A stretch of 64,000 nucleotides of DNA from Candidatus Pseudomonas phytovorans (GTDB lineage Bacteria; Pseudomonadota; Gammaproteobacteria; Pseudomonadales; Pseudomonadaceae), in the NCBI GenBank assembly GCA_029202525.1, contig CP119325.1, positions 4,810,001 to 4,874,000 on the forward strand, written 5' to 3'. Below are positions 8,329-16,166 of this stretch, piece by piece (within the stretch, counting starts at the first letter, position 1; every line of letters begins with the position of its first letter). Position numbers and translations under genes: made by a program. The notes under the pieces were generated by a model. The model did no database searches and was not told the origin of the DNA. It saw only the letters and a program-made list of their open reading frames with translations.

Positions 8329-10194
8329 ATGACCCCCTCTACTCCATTGCCCCTTATCCTCGCTGGCCCAGTGCTGCGCCGCCTGGAACCCCAGCGCCTG
8401 GCCATCTGGCTGGTCGCTACACAACCGCTGCAACCCGAGTTCATCCTCACGGCAAACGAGACCACGGTGGATTGCCAGGTCGTCCCGGTCGGCCAGCACG
8501 CCTTCATCCACCTGCTGGATATCCACTTCGCCAACCCTCTGCCCTGCAACCAGCAACTCGACTACGACCTGCTGATCAACGGCCAAGGCATCGCTGGCTG
8601 GGCGCCGCACCTGCTCTACCCCGGCACCCAGCGCCCAAGCCTGGTGCTGCGCGACCGGCTCGACCACTTGCTGCACGGTTCCTGCCGCAAGCCGCACCAC
8701 CCCGCTGCAGATGGCCTGCTGTGTGCTGACCGCCTGCTGCTGGCCTGCCAGCAGCCTGAAGACCGCCCGGCTGTGCTGCTGATGACCGGTGACCAAGTGT
8801 ACGCCGACGATGTCGCCGGCCCGATGCTGCGTGCCATCCATAGCCTGATCGAGCGCCTGGGCCTGTTCGACGAGCACCTGGAGGGCGCCGTGGTGCCCGA
8901 TAGCCAGGCGCTGTACCAGCACCCGGCCAGCTACTATCACCGCGCCGACCTGCTGCCAGCGCAGGAAACCAACGAAACGCTGCGCGAGCGTTTTTTTGGC
9001 GGCAAGCGCAAGCCGATCTTCTCGTCCAGCAACGCCGACAACCACCTGGTGACCTTTGCCGAGGTCATGGCCATGTACCTGCTGGTGTGGTCACCCGTGC
9101 CCTGGCAGCTGGTGGACATGGCCATGCCCAGTGGGCTCAGCGACCAGCGCCAGGCCCGTTACCGGCAGGAGCAGCCGCTGATCCAGGCATTTGCCGGGAA
9201 CCTCGGCCAGGTGGCTCGGGTGATGGCCCACCTGCCCTGCCTGATGATCTTCGACGACCACGACATCACCGATGACTGGAACCTCTCGGCACAGTGGGAA
9301 GAAACCGCCTATGGCCACCCTTTCTCGCGGCGGATCATCGGCAATGCCCTGCTCGGCTACCTGCTGTGTCAGGCCTGGGGCAACGATCCGGACAGCTGCA
9401 AGTCACTGGTCAGCCAATGCCAGACACTGTGCAGCCAATGCCAGACACTGTGCAGCCAGGCCCGCGATGAACTGATCGGCGAACTGCTGCGTTTTCAGGG
9501 CTGGCAATTCAGCCTGCCGACAAACCCACCTTTGCTGGTACTGGACACCCGTACCCGCCGCTGGCGCAGTGAAAGCAACCTGGCAAAGCCGTCTGGCCTG
9601 CTGGACTGGGAAGCGCTTAGCGAGTTGCAGCAAGCGCTGCTCGACCACCCGTCAGCTGTCATCGTCTCGCCTGCGCCGATTTTTGGTGTGAAGTTGATCG
9701 AAAGCGTGCAGAAGGTGTTCAGCTGGCTGGGCTACCCACTCTTGGTGGATGCCGAAAACTGGATGGCGCACCGGGGCGCGGCGCAGGTGATCCTAAACAT
9801 CTTCCGCCACTCGCGTACACCGGGGCACTACGTGGTGTTGTCCGGGGATGTGCACTACTCGTTCGTCTATGAAGTGCTGATCCGCCACCGCCAGCGCAGC
9901 CCGCATTTGTGGCAGGTGACCAGTAGCGGGATCAAGAACGAGTTCCCCCGGCGCCTGCTGGATGTGCTCGACCGGCTCAACCGCTGGCTGTATGCGCCGC
10001 GTTCGCCACTCAACTGGTTTACCAAGCGCCGGGAGATGGAAGTGGTGCCGCGTACGCCCAGCCACAGCAAGGCCGGGGAGCGCTTGTGGAATGGCGCGGG
10101 GCTGGGGCAGGTGTTCTTTGATGAACAGGGGCGCCCGATGCGTGTGTATCAGCTGGATGCGGGCGGGGGTGAGGCTACCGAGTTCATTGGTTGA
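8329..10194 (+). CDS. PhoD-like metallophosphatase family protein (cytoplasmic)
   Basis: A 621-residue protein with the calcineurin-like metal motifs of the PhoD family in order: LLMTGDQVYADD (about 145-160), LMIFDDHDITDDW (about 305-320) and YVVLSGDVHYSFVYEV (about 500-515). These Asp, His and Asn positions bind the two catalytic metals. Unlike secreted PhoD it has no Tat or Sec signal, so it should act in the cytoplasm. The N-terminal 110 residues form a beta-rich PhoD-N-like domain. ATG 8329 is the first codon after the REP pair. A 21-base exact tandem duplication (9411-9452) adds the peptide repeat SQCQTLC twice. Substrate unknown. Confidence 0.85.
   Translation: MTPSTPLPLILAGPVLRRLEPQRLAIWLVATQPLQPEFILTANETTVDCQVVPVGQHAFIHLLDIHFANPLPCNQQLDYDLLINGQGIAGWAPHLLYPGTQRPSLVLRDRLDHLLHGSCRKPHHPAADGLLCADRLLLACQQPEDRPAVLLMTGDQVYADDVAGPMLRAIHSLIERLGLFDEHLEGAVVPDSQALYQHPASYYHRADLLPAQETNETLRERFFGGKRKPIFSSSNADNHLVTFAEVMAMYLLVWSPVPWQLVDMAMPSGLSDQRQARYRQEQPLIQAFAGNLGQVARVMAHLPCLMIFDDHDITDDWNLSAQWEETAYGHPFSRRIIGNALLGYLLCQAWGNDPDSCKSLVSQCQTLCSQCQTLCSQARDELIGELLRFQGWQFSLPTNPPLLVLDTRTRRWRSESNLAKPSGLLDWEALSELQQALLDHPSAVIVSPAPIFGVKLIESVQKVFSWLGYPLLVDAENWMAHRGAAQVILNIFRHSRTPGHYVVLSGDVHYSFVYEVLIRHRQRSPHLWQVTSSGIKNEFPRRLLDVLDRLNRWLYAPRSPLNWFTKRREMEVVPRTPSHSKAGERLWNGAGLGQVFFDEQGRPMRVYQLDAGGGEATEFIG
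9411..9458 (+). repeat. In-frame 21-base tandem duplication within the PhoD-like gene
   Basis: Two exact copies of a 21-base unit (9411-9431 and 9432-9452) beginning CAGCCAATGC, with the first six bases of a third copy following. Each unit encodes seven residues (SQCQTLC), so the frame is kept. It sits in a helical segment between the second and third metal motifs. Confidence 0.95.
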
Positions 10195-10197
10195 AAA

Positions 10198-10680
10198 TCA
10201 GGTCCGCTCCAGCGCATTGACCAGGTCGTGGAAGGCTTCGCGGTTGGAGTCGTTAAGGCCCATGAGGATCTTGTGCGCCTCCAGTACCTTGGAGCGCACC
10301 ACGTCTTCGTTCTGGTCCTGCGATGGCAGGTCGGTCAGGCACTCAGGGCATGGGATCGGGCGATCGACGATGTTGAACACCTGATCGAAGCCCATCGACT
10401 GCAACAACCGGGAAATGTCCGGGTTGGTGGTAACCACGGTCGGCAACAAACCGACCTTCTGCCGCGACAGGATCGACAACTTGGCCAGCAGGCCCAAGGT
10501 GGTGCTGTCGATACTCTCGGTTTCGGTCAGGTCGATGACAATCGCCGAGAAGTTCAAGGCAGTGAAAATCTTCTCGATCGTGGCATCCAGCGCCGAACAC
10601 AGGGTCAGGCGCACTTCACCGACGAACTTCAGTACGAAGGTGCCGCTCTGCTCGGCGAACTGGATTCTACCGGTACTCAT
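10198..10680 (-). CDS. rssC: Anti-sigma factor antagonist (STAS domain), RssC
   Basis: A 160-residue protein whose first 105 residues are a STAS domain: FVLKFVGEVRLTLCSALDATI, then IVIDLTETESIDSTTLGLLAKL with the phospho-acceptor Ser59. It should switch between phosphorylated and free states to bind or release an anti-sigma partner. The C-terminal 50 residues are helical. It overlaps rssB by four bases (ATGA, 10677-10680), and AGGA precedes its start, so the two are cotranslated. RssB, a phosphatase, is the natural enzyme to dephosphorylate it. No serine kinase/anti-sigma gene is adjacent, so the third partner is elsewhere or within another protein. Confidence 0.88.
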   Translation of the reverse strand: MSTGRIQFAEQSGTFVLKFVGEVRLTLCSALDATIEKIFTALNFSAIVIDLTETESIDSTTLGLLAKLSILSRQKVGLLPTVVTTNPDISRLLQSMGFDQVFNIVDRPIPCPECLTDLPSQDQNEDVVRSKVLEAHKILMGLNDSNREAFHDLVNALERT

Positions 10681-11858
10681 TGAAGGTTCCTGCTCAACAC
10701 CAATAGGGCGATATCATCCGGCATCTCCCCAAGCGTAGCTAATCCGAATCGTTGACGCAGCCCATCCAGGCTGCCACCTGCTGCCTTGACGATCTCCGGC
10801 AAGGCAGCCTCTTTATCTTTGAGCGTATCACCCGGCAAAAGGTCCAGAATGCCATCGGACATCAGGCTGAGGCTGAACTGCGGTGGCAGCTCGACCACCA
10901 GGTCCTGGTAGGTAGCCTCATCGAACAGACCCACCGGCAGGCCGCGGCCCTCCAGGTAGCGGGTGTGCCCGGGGGTGTACAGCACCGGCAACGGCAGATG
11001 ACCGCCAACGGCGTAGGTCAGCAGGCCAGCCTCTTCGTCGATCACCCCGCCGACCATGGTGACATGCTTGCCCAGTTTGCTATTGATCAGGCCGCGGTTG
11101 ATGTGGCTGAGTACTTCCGACGGCTTGAACTCGCGCATCCTGCTGCGCTTGAGCTCGAACATGAGGCGCGTGGTCATGAATTTCAACAGCACGGTGACAA
11201 AGGCCGACGACGCGCCATGCCCGGAAACATCGGCGAGGTAGAAGGCAATGCGCCGCTCGTCCACCCGGAAGTAGTCGACAAAATCACCCGACAGGTACAA
11301 CGACGGGATGATCTGGTGCTCGAAGGCGAACTCGCCGGCCACCCAGGGGCTTTCCGGCAGCATGTTCATCTGCACCTGGCGACCAGCGGTCTGGTCCTCC
11401 TGCAGCAGGTGCAGGCTGGCCTCCAGCTCGCGGTTGGCGGTTTCGAGCTTGTCACGGTAGCGCTGGTTTTCCAGCACCAGGCGCGACCGGTCGAGGGCAC
11501 GGCGCACCGAGTGCTCAAGCACGGCCAGGTCTTCCAGCGGCTTGATCAGGTAGTCGGCGGCGCCCAGGCGCAAGGCTTCTACCGCATCACTCATGACCCC
11601 GGCACCGGACACCACGATTACCGGCAACTGCGGCGCACGCTCGCTGACCTGACGAATCAGTTCGAGGCCGCCCATCTGCGGCATGCGCAGATCGCAGATC
11701 ACAAGGTCAGGCTGGTGTTCTTCGAAGACCTGAAGCCCCTGCTGGCCATTACCGGCCTGGAGGACGCTGAAGCCACTGTCTTCAAGATAGGCGGCGAGGC
11801 TCGCACGGACCACGTCGTCGTCATCGATAATCAGCAGCGTTGCACTGGTTTTCTGCAT
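10677..11858 (-). CDS. rssB: Response regulator with PP2C-type phosphatase output, RssB
   Basis: A 393-residue protein with an N-terminal receiver (residues 6-120; acidic pocket DDDD at 12-15, phospho-acceptor Asp56 in LVICDLRMPQMGG, Lys in DYLIKPLED), a coiled linker (about 130-180) and a SpoIIE/PP2C phosphatase domain (GDFVDYF, YLADVSGHGASSAFVT, LMSDGILDLLPG, MPDDIALLVL). Enterobacterial RssB has a degenerate phosphatase domain and delivers RpoS to ClpXP. In pseudomonads the domain keeps the metal-binding Asp residues, so it likely dephosphorylates RssC. ATG 11858 (MQKTSATLLII) is chosen because it begins directly at the receiver; an ATG at 11939 would add 27 residues of low-complexity lead. 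Confidence 0.9.
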   Translation of the reverse strand: MQKTSATLLIIDDDDVVRASLAAYLEDSGFSVLQAGNGQQGLQVFEEHQPDLVICDLRMPQMGGLELIRQVSERAPQLPVIVVSGAGVMSDAVEALRLGAADYLIKPLEDLAVLEHSVRRALDRSRLVLENQRYRDKLETANRELEASLHLLQEDQTAGRQVQMNMLPESPWVAGEFAFEHQIIPSLYLSGDFVDYFRVDERRIAFYLADVSGHGASSAFVTVLLKFMTTRLMFELKRSRMREFKPSEVLSHINRGLINSKLGKHVTMVGGVIDEEAGLLTYAVGGHLPLPVLYTPGHTRYLEGRGLPVGLFDEATYQDLVVELPPQFSLSLMSDGILDLLPGDTLKDKEAALPEIVKAAGGSLDGLRQRFGLATLGEMPDDIALLVLSRNLQ

Positions 11859-12139
11859 GTGGGCGAACGGCGCCGATTTGGGTTGGTGCAGCGGTGTCGG
11901 CAAAGCAGACGGCCAGCTACGGGAATTCTTTGTGGTCACACTCTACTTGAGTTGTAGGACAAGAACACCTGTCCGGCAACTGCCAGGCAACTGTGAGCGC
12001 TACCTTGTAAGGCGCAGACGGTACTCCCATCCGGCAGGCGTTTCAAGCATGCAAGGGTCGACCTCGCCGCTCTTTACAGGGCAAATCACCGGGAGTTATA
12101 AGAAAGTCGACCAGCGCAACCCGATGGGAAGGATGCAGC

Positions 12140-12439
12140 ATGCCCCACACGCCATCAAGCCACAGCGAAAAACGCGATTTCATGCGCATGCGCATCGACA
12201 CCGGGGTCACCCTGCTGCACGAAGGTCAGGTGATCGCAGCCGTGTGCCTGGACCTGTCCAGCGGCGGCATGCAGGTGCAGGCCCCACAGCGCTTTCTGGT
12301 GGGGGATCATGTTGAAGTGCAGATCGACTCCGACCACCCGGCGCTGAAGGGGCTGCATGCCAGCACCGAAGTGGTGTGGATTGCCGACCAGCCGGATGGG
12401 CAGCAAAAGTTCGGGTTGCGCGTGCTGGCCATGCATTGA
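12140..12439 (+). CDS. PilZ-domain protein
   Basis: A 99-residue single PilZ domain. The c-di-GMP-binding arginine motif RxxxR appears at residues 12-16 (EKRDFMRMR), and DLSSGGMQV supplies the second motif (D/N-x-S-x-x-G). The closing strand KFGLRVLAMH fits the barrel. It is monocistronic and ends in a bidirectional hairpin shared with mlaA. It sits between rssB and mlaA, an arrangement that recurs in other pseudomonads. The partner is unknown, but such one-domain proteins usually relay c-di-GMP to a protein target. Confidence 0.9.
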   Translation: MPHTPSSHSEKRDFMRMRIDTGVTLLHEGQVIAAVCLDLSSGGMQVQAPQRFLVGDHVEVQIDSDHPALKGLHASTEVVWIADQPDGQQKFGLRVLAMH

Positions 12440-12466
12440 ACCAGGGGTCGCTTTGCGCCCCTGGTT
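12439..12466. terminator. Bidirectional terminator hairpin between the PilZ gene and mlaA
   Basis: AACCAGGGG and CCCCTGGTT form a perfect nine-base stem around a short loop, immediately after the PilZ stop and just before the mlaA 3' end on the other strand. The AA/TT flanks allow use in both directions, though the U-tracts are short. Confidence 0.65.
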
Positions 12467-12472
12467 AACCTG

Positions 12473-13180
12473 TCAGAAGTCGTCTTCGACTTCGCCATCC
12501 TTGACCTTGAACTCGCGGTTCTGCAGGTAGGCGTTACGAATGAAGATGTACTTGTCACCCTGAATCAGCTTCTCGGCCGACAGCAGGCCGGCACGGGTAT
12601 CGATCACGTCCAGCGCGAAGATCGAGTTACGCGTCGGCACGTGGTCGATGTAACGGTAGGGCTTGGTGTAGGTGTCCGGGTACTTGGCTACGCCGTCACG
12701 CACGGTGCTTGGCCCCAGCAGCGGGATGACCACGTAAGGGCCGCTCGGCACCCCCCAGTAGCCCAAGGTCTGGCCGAAGTCCTCGTCGTTGCGCTGCAGG
12801 CCCATCTTGGTGCCCACGTCAAAGAAACCGCCCAGGCCGAAAGTGGTGTTGACGATCAGGCGCGCAGTGTCCACGCCCGCCGCATGGGGCTTGAGCTGCA
12901 GCACGTCGTTGGCCAGGTTGGTCACATCACCCAGGTTGCGGAAGATGTTGTGGATACCGTCTTCAAGGAACTGCGGGGTGACCGCCTGGTAGCCCTTGGC
13001 CAACGGCTTGAGGGCATAGGTATCGAGGGTATCGTTGAAGCGGAAGATCGGGCGATTGACCGCTTCCCAGGGATCTTCCTCGGTGGCTGCCTGGGTGGCT
13101 GCCACGGGCGCCAGCAGCATGCTGGCGCAGACACAGGCCTGGGTGACTCGTTCGATCACACTGGCACCGATCCTACGCAT
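12473..13180 (-). CDS. mlaA: MlaA (VacJ) family protein of outer-membrane lipid asymmetry
   Basis: A 235-residue MlaA homologue that should remove mislocalised phospholipids from the outer leaflet and pass them to the MlaC/MlaFEDB retrograde route. Family signatures: DPWEAVNRPIFRFNDTLD (near 37-54), GLGGFFDVGTKMGL, DFGQTLGYWGVPSGPYVVIPLLGPSTVRD and the Y-R-Y-I-D stretch. ATG 13180 follows GGAGA at good spacing. The signal peptide ends in PVAATQA before ATEEDP; no clear lipobox (L-x-x-C before a mature Cys) is seen, so it may be processed by signal peptidase I, unlike the E. coli lipoprotein. It is transcribed alone. Confidence 0.93.
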   Translation of the reverse strand: MRRIGASVIERVTQACVCASMLLAPVAATQAATEEDPWEAVNRPIFRFNDTLDTYALKPLAKGYQAVTPQFLEDGIHNIFRNLGDVTNLANDVLQLKPHAAGVDTARLIVNTTFGLGGFFDVGTKMGLQRNDEDFGQTLGYWGVPSGPYVVIPLLGPSTVRDGVAKYPDTYTKPYRYIDHVPTRNSIFALDVIDTRAGLLSAEKLIQGDKYIFIRNAYLQNREFKVKDGEVEDDF

Positions 13181-13381
13181 AGATGTCTCTCCATCGAATT
13201 TCTCGGCCGCAAGCGCAACGGGTCGCGCTGCTGGTAAGGCGGCAGTATAGAGGCTTGCGGGCTGATAAACAGCTTTACACATGTTTGCTCAATATTTTGT
13301 GAACAACTGTTGCATAAGCGTCAATGTCACAGGCCGGTAACAATCACCGCATAGCCTGCGGAGTATTTGGGGGAAGTTGCC

Positions 13382-13948
13382 ATGGACGCTGCACCCGCCT
13401 TCACTGCTGTGTTGTTCGGCTTGCGCGGCTGCCTGGTGCAGGCCGCCAATGGCGGCGCCCCCTCGCCTGCCCCCGGCGCCCTGGCGACCCTCGCCAACCT
13501 GCGTCAGCACCAGGTGCCGTGCATCTGGCTGGATGACCTTGGCGTCACCCAAAGCAAGCGCCTGGCCCACGTACTGCCCGACTGGTTGCCGGGGCATTCA
13601 GTGAACGGCGTTCGCTGGCCGGCCCCGAACGCCTGCTGGCAGGCACTGATGACCCTGGACAGCGAACGCCTGGACGGCTGCGTACTGGTCAGCGGCGACC
13701 CGCGCCTACTGCAGTCCGGCCTTAACGCGGGCTTGTGGACGGTGGGCCTGGCCGCGTGCAGCCCGTTCTGCGATCGCAGCTCGCGGCAATGGCAAGCCAT
13801 GACCTTGCAACAACAGGACGTGGCCCGCGGCAAGGCCACGCTGGAACTGTTCGGGCTGGGCGTGCACTCGGTGATCGACCACCTCGAAGCGCTGGACACC
13901 TGCCTGCAGGACATCGCCCAGCGCCGGCGCAAAGGTGAAAAACCCTGA
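13382..13948 (+). CDS. HAD-fold protein lacking the catalytic aspartate (probable pseudo-enzyme)
   Basis: A 188-residue protein that aligns with the phosphonatase/HAD core: an opening strand AVLFGLRGCLV, motif II-like strand VPCIWLDDLG, and the VLVSGDPRLLQSGLNAGLWTVGL segment that matches the usual motif IV region. In active enzymes the first strand reads FDxxGT with an Asp nucleophile. Here the equivalent positions are Gly13 and Arg15, so the nucleophile and the general acid are both replaced. The start ATG 13382 follows GGGGGAAG. Family relatives occur next to mlaA and queF in other pseudomonads, so it is kept despite the loss of catalysis, which suggests a binding or regulatory role. Confidence 0.7.
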   Translation: MDAAPAFTAVLFGLRGCLVQAANGGAPSPAPGALATLANLRQHQVPCIWLDDLGVTQSKRLAHVLPDWLPGHSVNGVRWPAPNACWQALMTLDSERLDGCVLVSGDPRLLQSGLNAGLWTVGLAACSPFCDRSSRQWQAMTLQQQDVARGKATLELFGLGVHSVIDHLEALDTCLQDIAQRRRKGEKP

Positions 13949-14070
13949 TACAGCACCTTTGACGCGGATCATGCAAAGCGGCGGCAGGTGGATTACGCTG
14001 AAGACAGGCCAGAACCTTTGCTGCGTTGCGGAGGTCCATGGCTTGCCAAGCCATTGATGGAGAAATGCCA

Positions 14071-14334
14071 ATGCCTGCCCGCGAATTGCAAGAGCGCCTG
14101 AACAACTTGCGCGAGCAACTGGACCGCAACGTACCGCTTTCGGAAGAGGAATTGGTTGCGTTGCACGAAGAAGCGCGCCAGATCGAAGCGCAGCTGAAGC
14201 TTGAAGAAGCCACGCCGGACAACAACCTGGTCGATAACGTCCATCTGGCGATCGAACGTTTCGAAGCTGATCACCCGGACGCAACCGCGACCCTGCGCAG
14301 CATCGTCAACTCGTTGCACAGCATGGGCATTTAA
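14071..14334 (+). CDS. DUF4404 family protein
   Basis: An 87-residue acidic, helical protein of the DUF4404 family: ARELQERLNNLREQLDRN, then a PLSEEELVALHEEARQIEAQLKLEEA helix and a conserved end with FEADHPDATATLRSIVNSLHSMGI. Two in-frame ATGs lie six bases apart; 14071 is chosen because TGGAG is eight bases before it. The C-terminal segment with AxLRSI and MGI is the most conserved part of the family. Function is unknown. It lies upstream of queF on the opposite strand, separated by a REP pair. Confidence 0.8.
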   Translation: MPARELQERLNNLREQLDRNVPLSEEELVALHEEARQIEAQLKLEEATPDNNLVDNVHLAIERFEADHPDATATLRSIVNSLHSMGI

Positions 14335-14349
14335 GCGCTCCAGTGTGCT

Positions 14350-14439
14350 CTGTGGGAGCGGGTTCATCGAGGCGTCGAACCGCCGCGAATGCTGTGGTGG
14401 TGCCACCGACGAATTCGCGGGTAAACCCGCTCCCACAGG
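14350..14439. repeat. Divergent REP pair between the DUF4404 gene and queF
   Basis: Left core CTGTGGGAGCGGGTTCATCG and right core CGCGGGTAAACCCGCTCCCA face each other across about 50 bases. Both depart from the standard loop (TTCATC and TAAA instead of GCAAG or GCACG). It lies between convergent genes and can act as a shared terminator. Confidence 0.8.
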
Positions 14440-14452
14440 GTCCCCATGAACC

Positions 14453-15283
14453 TTATTGACGCACCAGGCGCTTGTTATCCGGGTTGATCGCCCCGGTGCT
14501 ACGGTACGGGTTGATATCCAGCCCACCCCGGCGTACATACCGCGCATACACGGTCAGGTGCTCCGGCTGCAGCAGGTTCTTCAAATCCAGGTAAATGCGC
14601 TCGACGCACTGCTCATGGAAGTCGGCATGCTGGCGGAAGCTGATCAGGTAGGTCAGCAGGCTGGCGTGGTCCAGCGCCCCGCCTTTGTACTCGACCACCA
14701 CGCTGCCCCAATCCGGCTGGCCGGTAACCGGGCAGTTGGACTTCAGCAGGTGGCTGTGCAAGGTTTCTTCCACCACGCGCTCCGGGCTGCAGCGCAGCAG
14801 CTCTGGCTGCGGTTGCTCGTAGTTGCTGATGGCAACGTCCAATGCATCGATGCACAGCCCAGGCAAGGCCACCACGCCCTGGGCCTCGACTTCAGCCAAG
14901 GTACGCACCTTCACACCCACCGGCTTGCCGGCGGCGGCGGACAGGTCTTTCTCCAGGCAGGCCTGCAATTCGCCCAGCGAGGCGAACGCCGTCTGGTTCA
15001 GCGAGTTGAGGTACAGCTTGAACGACTTGGACTCGATGATGTTCGGCGAATCGGCAGGGATGGCGAACTCGCCGATTGCCACCACCGGTTTGCCCGACGG
15101 CAGCAACCAGCTCAGTTCGAAGCAATTCCAGTAATCCACGCCCTGCCAAGGCAAGGTCTGCGCGGTGACGCCCAGCTCGGCCCACTTGGCGGTACGCGGA
15201 ATCGGGAACAGCTGCTCCGGGGAGTAGGTGGCGATGTATTCGCTGGACTTGCCCAGCGGAGAGTGTTCGGCAGCAGGGTGCAT
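14453..15283 (-). CDS. queF: NADPH-dependent 7-cyano-7-deazaguanine reductase QueF
   Basis: A 276-residue bimodular (YqeK/long) QueF that reduces the nitrile preQ0 to preQ1 in queuosine synthesis. The T-fold motifs are visible: catalytic Cys184 in LLKSNCPVTGQPDWG with Asp191, substrate-binding Glu85 in IESKSFKLYLNS, and RRGGLDINPYR at the end. The N-terminal module (residues 1-130) is the degenerate half seen in gamma-proteobacterial enzymes. ATG 15283 is the only sensible start. Other queuosine genes are not nearby. Confidence 0.97.
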   Translation of the reverse strand: MHPAAEHSPLGKSSEYIATYSPEQLFPIPRTAKWAELGVTAQTLPWQGVDYWNCFELSWLLPSGKPVVAIGEFAIPADSPNIIESKSFKLYLNSLNQTAFASLGELQACLEKDLSAAAGKPVGVKVRTLAEVEAQGVVALPGLCIDALDVAISNYEQPQPELLRCSPERVVEETLHSHLLKSNCPVTGQPDWGSVVVEYKGGALDHASLLTYLISFRQHADFHEQCVERIYLDLKNLLQPEHLTVYARYVRRGGLDINPYRSTGAINPDNKRLVRQ

Positions 15284-15351
15284 GGAAACTGACCTAGAGG
15301 TTCGAAATTGCCCCTAGTTTACCGGTTTTGCACCCGGCCTTGGAGCGCAAG

Positions 15352-15861
15352 TCACTCGACGGTCAACGCCCCAACCATACCCGCCTGGTAATGCCCCGGC
15401 ACGTTGCAGGCAAACTCGATAGGCGCCGACTTGCGGAAAGTCCAGGTCAGCTCGGCGCGCTGGCCGGGCATGACCAGCACAGTGTTGCCACCAGCGTGGC
15501 CATGGGCGCCGCCGTGATCCATCATCTGACCGTGGTCCATGCCTTCATGGTTCATTGCCTCGGTGAACATCTTGCCCTGCATGGCGACCATTTCCTTCTG
15601 GTGCTCGGCGTGCATGGCCTTGTCACCCAAATTGAATTCATGCGGCAGCTTGCCCTCGTTGACCAGCACGAAACGCACCGTCTCGCCGGCTTTTACCTGC
15701 AGGCTCTTGGGCTCGAAAGCAATGTCCTTGAGCACCACGTTGACCATTCGCGTGGCCTTGACCGCCGGGGCCGGCTCGCCAAAAGCGAAGGTTTGCGCCT
15801 CGCTGGCAAGGGTCGGCAGGCTGGCCAGGGCAAGGGTGGCGGCAATGAACAGGCGTTTCAT
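15352..15861 (-). CDS. Periplasmic cupredoxin-domain copper protein
   Basis: A 169-residue protein with a Sec signal peptide (1-20, LASLPTLAS) and a type-1 copper fold. Ligands can be read directly: His74 in KLPHEFNLGD, then Cys152, His157 and Met162 in ACNVPGHYQAGM. Between them is a His/Met-rich loop (residues 82-122, MNHEGMDHGQMMDHGGAHGH) suited to binding extra copper, as in CopC/PcoE- and CopI-like proteins. ATG 15861 (MKRLFIAATL) is the start. It is divergent from copRS across a gap that holds a cop-box palindrome, so it is very likely a CopR target and a copper-tolerance or copper-buffering protein. It lies 68 bases upstream of queF on the same strand. Confidence 0.88.
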   Translation of the reverse strand: MKRLFIAATLALASLPTLASEAQTFAFGEPAPAVKATRMVNVVLKDIAFEPKSLQVKAGETVRFVLVNEGKLPHEFNLGDKAMHAEHQKEMVAMQGKMFTEAMNHEGMDHGQMMDHGGAHGHAGGNTVLVMPGQRAELTWTFRKSAPIEFACNVPGHYQAGMVGALTVE

Positions 15862-15934
15862 GATGACTCCGGGTATACACAACAGAATGTAACCACCTTA
15901 GTCAGGGGCAACTGGCAGCTACCTGACGGGAAGA

Positions 15935-15948
15935 TTACAACTTTGTCA
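15935..15948 (-). promoter_or_regulatory. cop box (CopR/CusR-type operator)
   Basis: On the minus strand the sequence is TGACAAAGTTGTAA, which fits the CusR/CopR consensus TGACAA-N2-TTGTCA at 11 of 12 arm positions. It lies about 75 bases upstream of the cupredoxin start and faces copR on the other side, so it could control the cupredoxin gene and possibly copRS. Confidence 0.7.
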
Positions 15949-16046
15949 GTTCGGGCGTGCCTGCACTTCGTCACGTATCATTTCAGCCAAAGCCCGCGCG
16001 CTGTGGGGCAGTTGTCATGTTCAAGATCCAAGAGGTTGCGCAATCT

Positions 16047-16133
16047 CTGTGGGAGCGGGCGTGCCCGCGAACACGGGCGAAGCCCTTGCCATCCACCGTG
16101 ATAGCCTCTTCGCGGGCATGCCCGCTCCCACAG
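16047..16133. repeat. REP inverted pair (GCGGGC class) upstream of copR
   Basis: CTGTGGGAGCGGGCGTGCCC at left and its partner CGCGGGCATGCCCGCTCCCA at right are separated by about 45 bases that include CACGGGCGAAGCCCTTG. It lies between the cop box and the copR start, so a CopR-activated copR transcript would carry it as a leader. Confidence 0.88.
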
Positions 16134-16166
16134 TGACCGTGTCTCTCCTGACATCTTGGTAAATAC

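Larger units (their letters stand above)
15862..16166. other. 305-base divergent control gap between the cupredoxin gene and copR
   Basis: The first 100 bases on the cupredoxin side hold the cop box. The copR side holds a REP pair (16047-16133) and 33 bases of leader. No coding frame is credible here. Confidence 0.7.
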
